From Bacillus_BA songklensis (lineage in GTDB: Bacteria; Bacillota; Bacilli; Bacillales; Bacillaceae_H): 64,000 bases of DNA. The stretch lies in contig NZ_JBHRZT010000073.1 of the NCBI RefSeq assembly GCF_042649685.1, positions 186,001-250,000 of the forward strand, given 5' to 3'. The position numbers and the translations under genes were made by a program. Below are positions 61,131 through 64,000 of this stretch, one piece after another; position 1 is the stretch's first letter; each line of letters opens with the position of its first letter. The notes below the pieces were generated by a model. The model worked only from the letters and a program-made list of their open reading frames with translations. It searched no databases and was not told the DNA's origin.

Positions 61131-63896
61131 ATGAATTGGAAAAAACCGTTGCTTGCCCTGGTGCTGGGTTTCCAGGTTGTTGCGAGCGGCATGCATGCCA
61201 CAACCGCTGAGGCGATTGAAGTATCGAGCGGCACGGTCAATGAACGTATTCAAGTCACACCGGGAGTTACATACAAGGACATTCGTCATGGAGGTTCCAC
61301 GCCGCAGGCAGTCCGTGTATTGGAAATGAATTTGGCAGATCCTTATACAAAAGTGGAAGTAGGGGTCCCGGATCCGCTCACAAAACGAGCGACTGTCACT
61401 TCACAGGCAAAAGCGGATACATCTCCGGGTCACTCAGTTGTAGGAGCGGTCAATGCGGGCTTCTTTCATTTTGATAACAATCTTCCCGCTTATTTGCTGG
61501 CCGTCAATAATACCATCATGAATTTAGGGGTTATTTCAAGCGGTTTCGATGAATACATGAGTGTGCCGACCGCGTTTGGAATGGCGAGTGACGGAAAGCC
61601 GTTGATTGATCAGTTTGCTTACCAGTCCTCTGTTACATATCCAGGCGGGCAGCTTCCGATTTCTTCTATTAATAAGGCGCGCGGAACGAATGAGGCGATT
61701 CTTTACACACCTCAGTTCAGCTATGAAAGTACAAGAACGAACACATATGGAATGGAAATTGTCGTGACGAATGCTTCAAAGCCGGTTGATCAAGGCTTGA
61801 AGTTCGGAGAGGTCGTTACAGGAACCGTTCAAACCGTGACGCCGTATGGAGTAGGGAATTCGACTATTCCCAAAAATGGTTTTGTTCTATCCCTGCAGGG
61901 AGGAGCGCTTGCAGCCATTGGTTCTCAAATCAAACCGGGAACACAGCTTCAATTGACGATTGATATGGAGCAAAAATGGAGAAATGCCCAGTACATTTTG
62001 GCAAGCGGTCCGATGCTTGTAAAAGACGGTAAAGTATCCATGACGATCGATCCGAACAGTTCGCGTGCGAAAGAACGCAATCCGCGTACGGCTGTAGCGG
62101 TCAACAAAGATCGCAGCAAAGTCTTTTTTGTGACCGCTGATGGTCGTCAGCGGGGGTATGCGAGCGGGATGACGCTATCAGAATTCGCCGAGTATTTAGT
62201 AAGCCTCGGAGCGGACCGAGCCCTAAACCTGGATGGAGGCGGTTCTACGACGATGGCCGTTCGCGAGCCCGGGGATATTTACGCAACATTGGCCAACACG
62301 CCATCACAGCCTGATGAACGGTTGGTTTCAACGACCCTTGAGGCCGTAAGTACGGCACCGGCGGGAGAAGCGGTCACGTTAAAAGCGGCGCTTACAGCTC
62401 CGGCTATCGCTTCGGGGGGCACGACTACCGTTAGCGTCAAATCTGCTTTAGACCGTTATAACAATGTGTTGGCGGTCAATCCGGCCCAAGTATCCCTGTC
62501 TGTAGAAGGGGATCTTGCGGGTACATTTAATGGCATGACCTTTACGGCAACAAAAGCAGGGAGCGGCGCGATTGTCGTGAAATATGGACAAGCTGTGGCG
62601 AAGCTTCCATTAACAGTGAATGATACGATTAAACAAATCATCATCCAGCCAAGCTCTCTTCCGATTGGAGAAGGAAGCACGGCACAGCTTAGCGTAAAAG
62701 GAGTAGATGGAAACGGCAAAACCGTTGCATTGAATCCTTCTGTTCTAAAATGGTCCGTTTCGGGTAATGCAGGAACAATCTCACCAAGCGGTTTATTTAC
62801 AGCGGGCAATGCAAAAGAGAAAGGAACCATTGCAGCTTCCTTTAATTCGATATCGGCTTCCATTCCGGTTACAGTAGGGGGGGATCCAATTACGGTGAGC
62901 AATTTGGATGATGTCTCCCAATGGAGCAGTTCAGCTGCCCGAGCGAATGCTTCAATTGCAGCGAGTGATGTTATGAATGAAGGAAGTGGTGCCTTAAAGC
63001 TTCAATATGACTTTACACCAGCAAAAGGAGAAATCGCAGCCGCTTATGCCAATGCAAATCAGCCGATGGCCATTGCAGGTAAACCATTGAGCCTGGGTGT
63101 TTGGGTGCATGGAGACGGCAAGGGCCACTGGCTTCGCGGAAAAATCGTGGATGGCAACGGTACGGAACATACGATTAACTTTACAGAAGAAGGCGGCTTG
63201 AACTGGACAGGATGGAAGCACGTCCAAGCGCCTATTCCGGCTAATGCCGTATTGCCGCTGACATTTAAACAGATTTACGTCGCGGAGGCTTCTCCTGAAA
63301 AGCAAGGTACAGGAGCGATTGCGTTTGATCAGCTGCAAGCCGTTTACAGCAACGAAACATCTTTTGCGAAACCTTTGTTTACAGATGTGCCAAATAGTCA
63401 TTGGGCCTACAACGAGATTCAATATTGGACAGAGCTTGGGGTTATTACAGGATACGGGGACGGCTCTTTCAAACCGGAACAATCATTAAAACGCGCTCAT
63501 GCTGCGCTCTTATTGGCAAAAGCCATGAAGCTGGATACATCCCATCCGACGAACCCGAACTTCTCGGATGTCCCGACAGATCATCTTTACTACGATGCTA
63601 TCGCTACGATTGCCAATATGGGAATTGTAACAGGGAAGCAAGATGGAAGATTCGATCCAAACGGCACGTTAACAAGAGCCCAGATGGCGGCCATTTTAAC
63701 CCGTGCTTACAATCTAACGGGAACCATTCCGCAAAATTTTGCAGATGTGCCAAATGATTTTTGGGCATTTAAAGAAATTTCCGCCCTGGCTGCCAATGGC
63801 ATTACAACAGGGTATAAGGAAGACAACACATTCCGCCCGCAAAACGCGGTAACGCGTGCACAATTCAGTGCGTTCCTCTATCGGATTTTACAATAA
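61131..63896 (+). CDS. Phosphodiester glycosidase (NAGPA) domain protein with SLH anchor
   Basis: A 921-residue protein; AAGGAGTGTTGGGGG upstream of ATG, signal peptide (cleavage near AEAIE, residue 29). The NAGPA/DUF2233 domain spans about 95-405: AVNAGFFHF, ILASGPMLVKDG, ERNPRTAVAVN and ALNLDGGGSTTM. The family cleaves sugar-phosphodiester links (uncovering enzyme fold). Two Ig-like (Big) domains follow (about 415-585), then a carbohydrate-binding-like beta sandwich (590-745) and three SLH repeats (750-921; LKRAHAALLLAKAM, LTRAQMAAILTRAY, VTRAQFSAFLYRIL). It may trim teichoic or secondary wall polymers (inference). Confidence 0.88.
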   Translation: MNWKKPLLALVLGFQVVASGMHATTAEAIEVSSGTVNERIQVTPGVTYKDIRHGGSTPQAVRVLEMNLADPYTKVEVGVPDPLTKRATVTSQAKADTSPGHSVVGAVNAGFFHFDNNLPAYLLAVNNTIMNLGVISSGFDEYMSVPTAFGMASDGKPLIDQFAYQSSVTYPGGQLPISSINKARGTNEAILYTPQFSYESTRTNTYGMEIVVTNASKPVDQGLKFGEVVTGTVQTVTPYGVGNSTIPKNGFVLSLQGGALAAIGSQIKPGTQLQLTIDMEQKWRNAQYILASGPMLVKDGKVSMTIDPNSSRAKERNPRTAVAVNKDRSKVFFVTADGRQRGYASGMTLSEFAEYLVSLGADRALNLDGGGSTTMAVREPGDIYATLANTPSQPDERLVSTTLEAVSTAPAGEAVTLKAALTAPAIASGGTTTVSVKSALDRYNNVLAVNPAQVSLSVEGDLAGTFNGMTFTATKAGSGAIVVKYGQAVAKLPLTVNDTIKQIIIQPSSLPIGEGSTAQLSVKGVDGNGKTVALNPSVLKWSVSGNAGTISPSGLFTAGNAKEKGTIAASFNSISASIPVTVGGDPITVSNLDDVSQWSSSAARANASIAASDVMNEGSGALKLQYDFTPAKGEIAAAYANANQPMAIAGKPLSLGVWVHGDGKGHWLRGKIVDGNGTEHTINFTEEGGLNWTGWKHVQAPIPANAVLPLTFKQIYVAEASPEKQGTGAIAFDQLQAVYSNETSFAKPLFTDVPNSHWAYNEIQYWTELGVITGYGDGSFKPEQSLKRAHAALLLAKAMKLDTSHPTNPNFSDVPTDHLYYDAIATIANMGIVTGKQDGRFDPNGTLTRAQMAAILTRAYNLTGTIPQNFADVPNDFWAFKEISALAANGITTGYKEDNTFRPQNAVTRAQFSAFLYRILQ

Positions 63897-63909
63897 GTAT
63901 ATAAATCCA

Positions 63910-63996
63910 CATAAAGAATTGGACATGAGCCAAAAGCGCCCATGTCCAATTCTTTATGCATAAGCCTTCGGCCATTTCCCTGGTCGAAGGCTTATA
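63910..63996. terminator. Double terminator after the NAGPA-SLH gene (CATG-stem family)
   Basis: CATAAAGAATTGGACATG pairs perfectly with CATGTCCAATTCTTTATG (loop AGCCAAAAGCGCC); a second stem ATAAGCCTTC/GAAGGCTTAT follows at once. Confidence 0.75.
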
Positions 63997-64000
63997 CGAG

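Overview
The window looks like a chromosomal segment of a Bacillaceae member (Bacillus sensu lato). The reasons are moderate to low GC, strong AGGAGG-type ribosome sites, GbsR/GbsA/GbsB, a KimA potassium importer behind a c-di-AMP riboswitch, a BirA box, an HU protein, and an S-layer locus with SecA2 and SlaP of the B. anthracis type. I do not assign a species. There are two runs of N (18273-18441 and 26220-26415), and each is bordered by repeat-like sequence.

Layout. 1-1778: end of a MurJ/Wzx-like flippase and a Wzy-like polymerase, probably making the wall polysaccharide that SLH domains bind. 2206-5972 (minus): slaP and secA2, separated and followed by a head-to-tail family of about 125-bp repeats. 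6192-17313: secreted and surface proteins, namely a large subtilase, a metallopeptidase/lytic transglycosylase/SLH fusion, an NlpC/P60-SLH hydrolase and the first large S-layer protein. 17.4-29.6 kb: an accessory stretch with a truncated RadC-like gene, a membrane HtrA-like protease with an acidic repeat tail, an orphan HlyD-type adaptor, a PadR/HAAS pair, orphan hypotheticals, a BirA-controlled bioA and transposase remnants. 29.6-35.0 kb: a complete choline-to-glycine-betaine module (Na+/choline symporter, gbsR, gbsA, gbsB) with matching operators on both divergent promoters. 35.7-38.4 kb: a four-gene polyprenyl-phosphate glycosylation operon. 38.7-53.1 kb: SLH-subtilase, chemoreceptor, zinc-ribbon protein, TcaA/YvbJ-like protein, M14 carboxypeptidase, CAP-SLH protein and the second large S-layer protein. 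53.4-59.6 kb: decayed S-layer pieces around a TauE-like exporter, kimA with its riboswitch, HU, an SDR fragment and an SGNH hydrolase broken by one stop codon. 59.6-63.9 kb: an S41 peptidase divergent from a phosphodiester glycosidase-SLH protein.

How it fits together. Most of the window serves one purpose: making, exporting, anchoring and trimming a proteinaceous S-layer. SecA2 and SlaP would export S-layer subunits. Seven intact SLH proteins in the window would bind the same wall polymer, and five of them carry enzymatic or CAP domains. Three further relics of S-layer genes (41.05, 53.4 and 59.4 kb) show repeated duplication, recombination and loss of S-layer genes. The intergenic DNA carries several repeat families that match no feature type I can name: the structured 125-bp repeats that supply the stop codons of slaP and secA2, a roughly 40-bp motif present in five gaps, and a family of look-alike terminators behind surface-protein genes.
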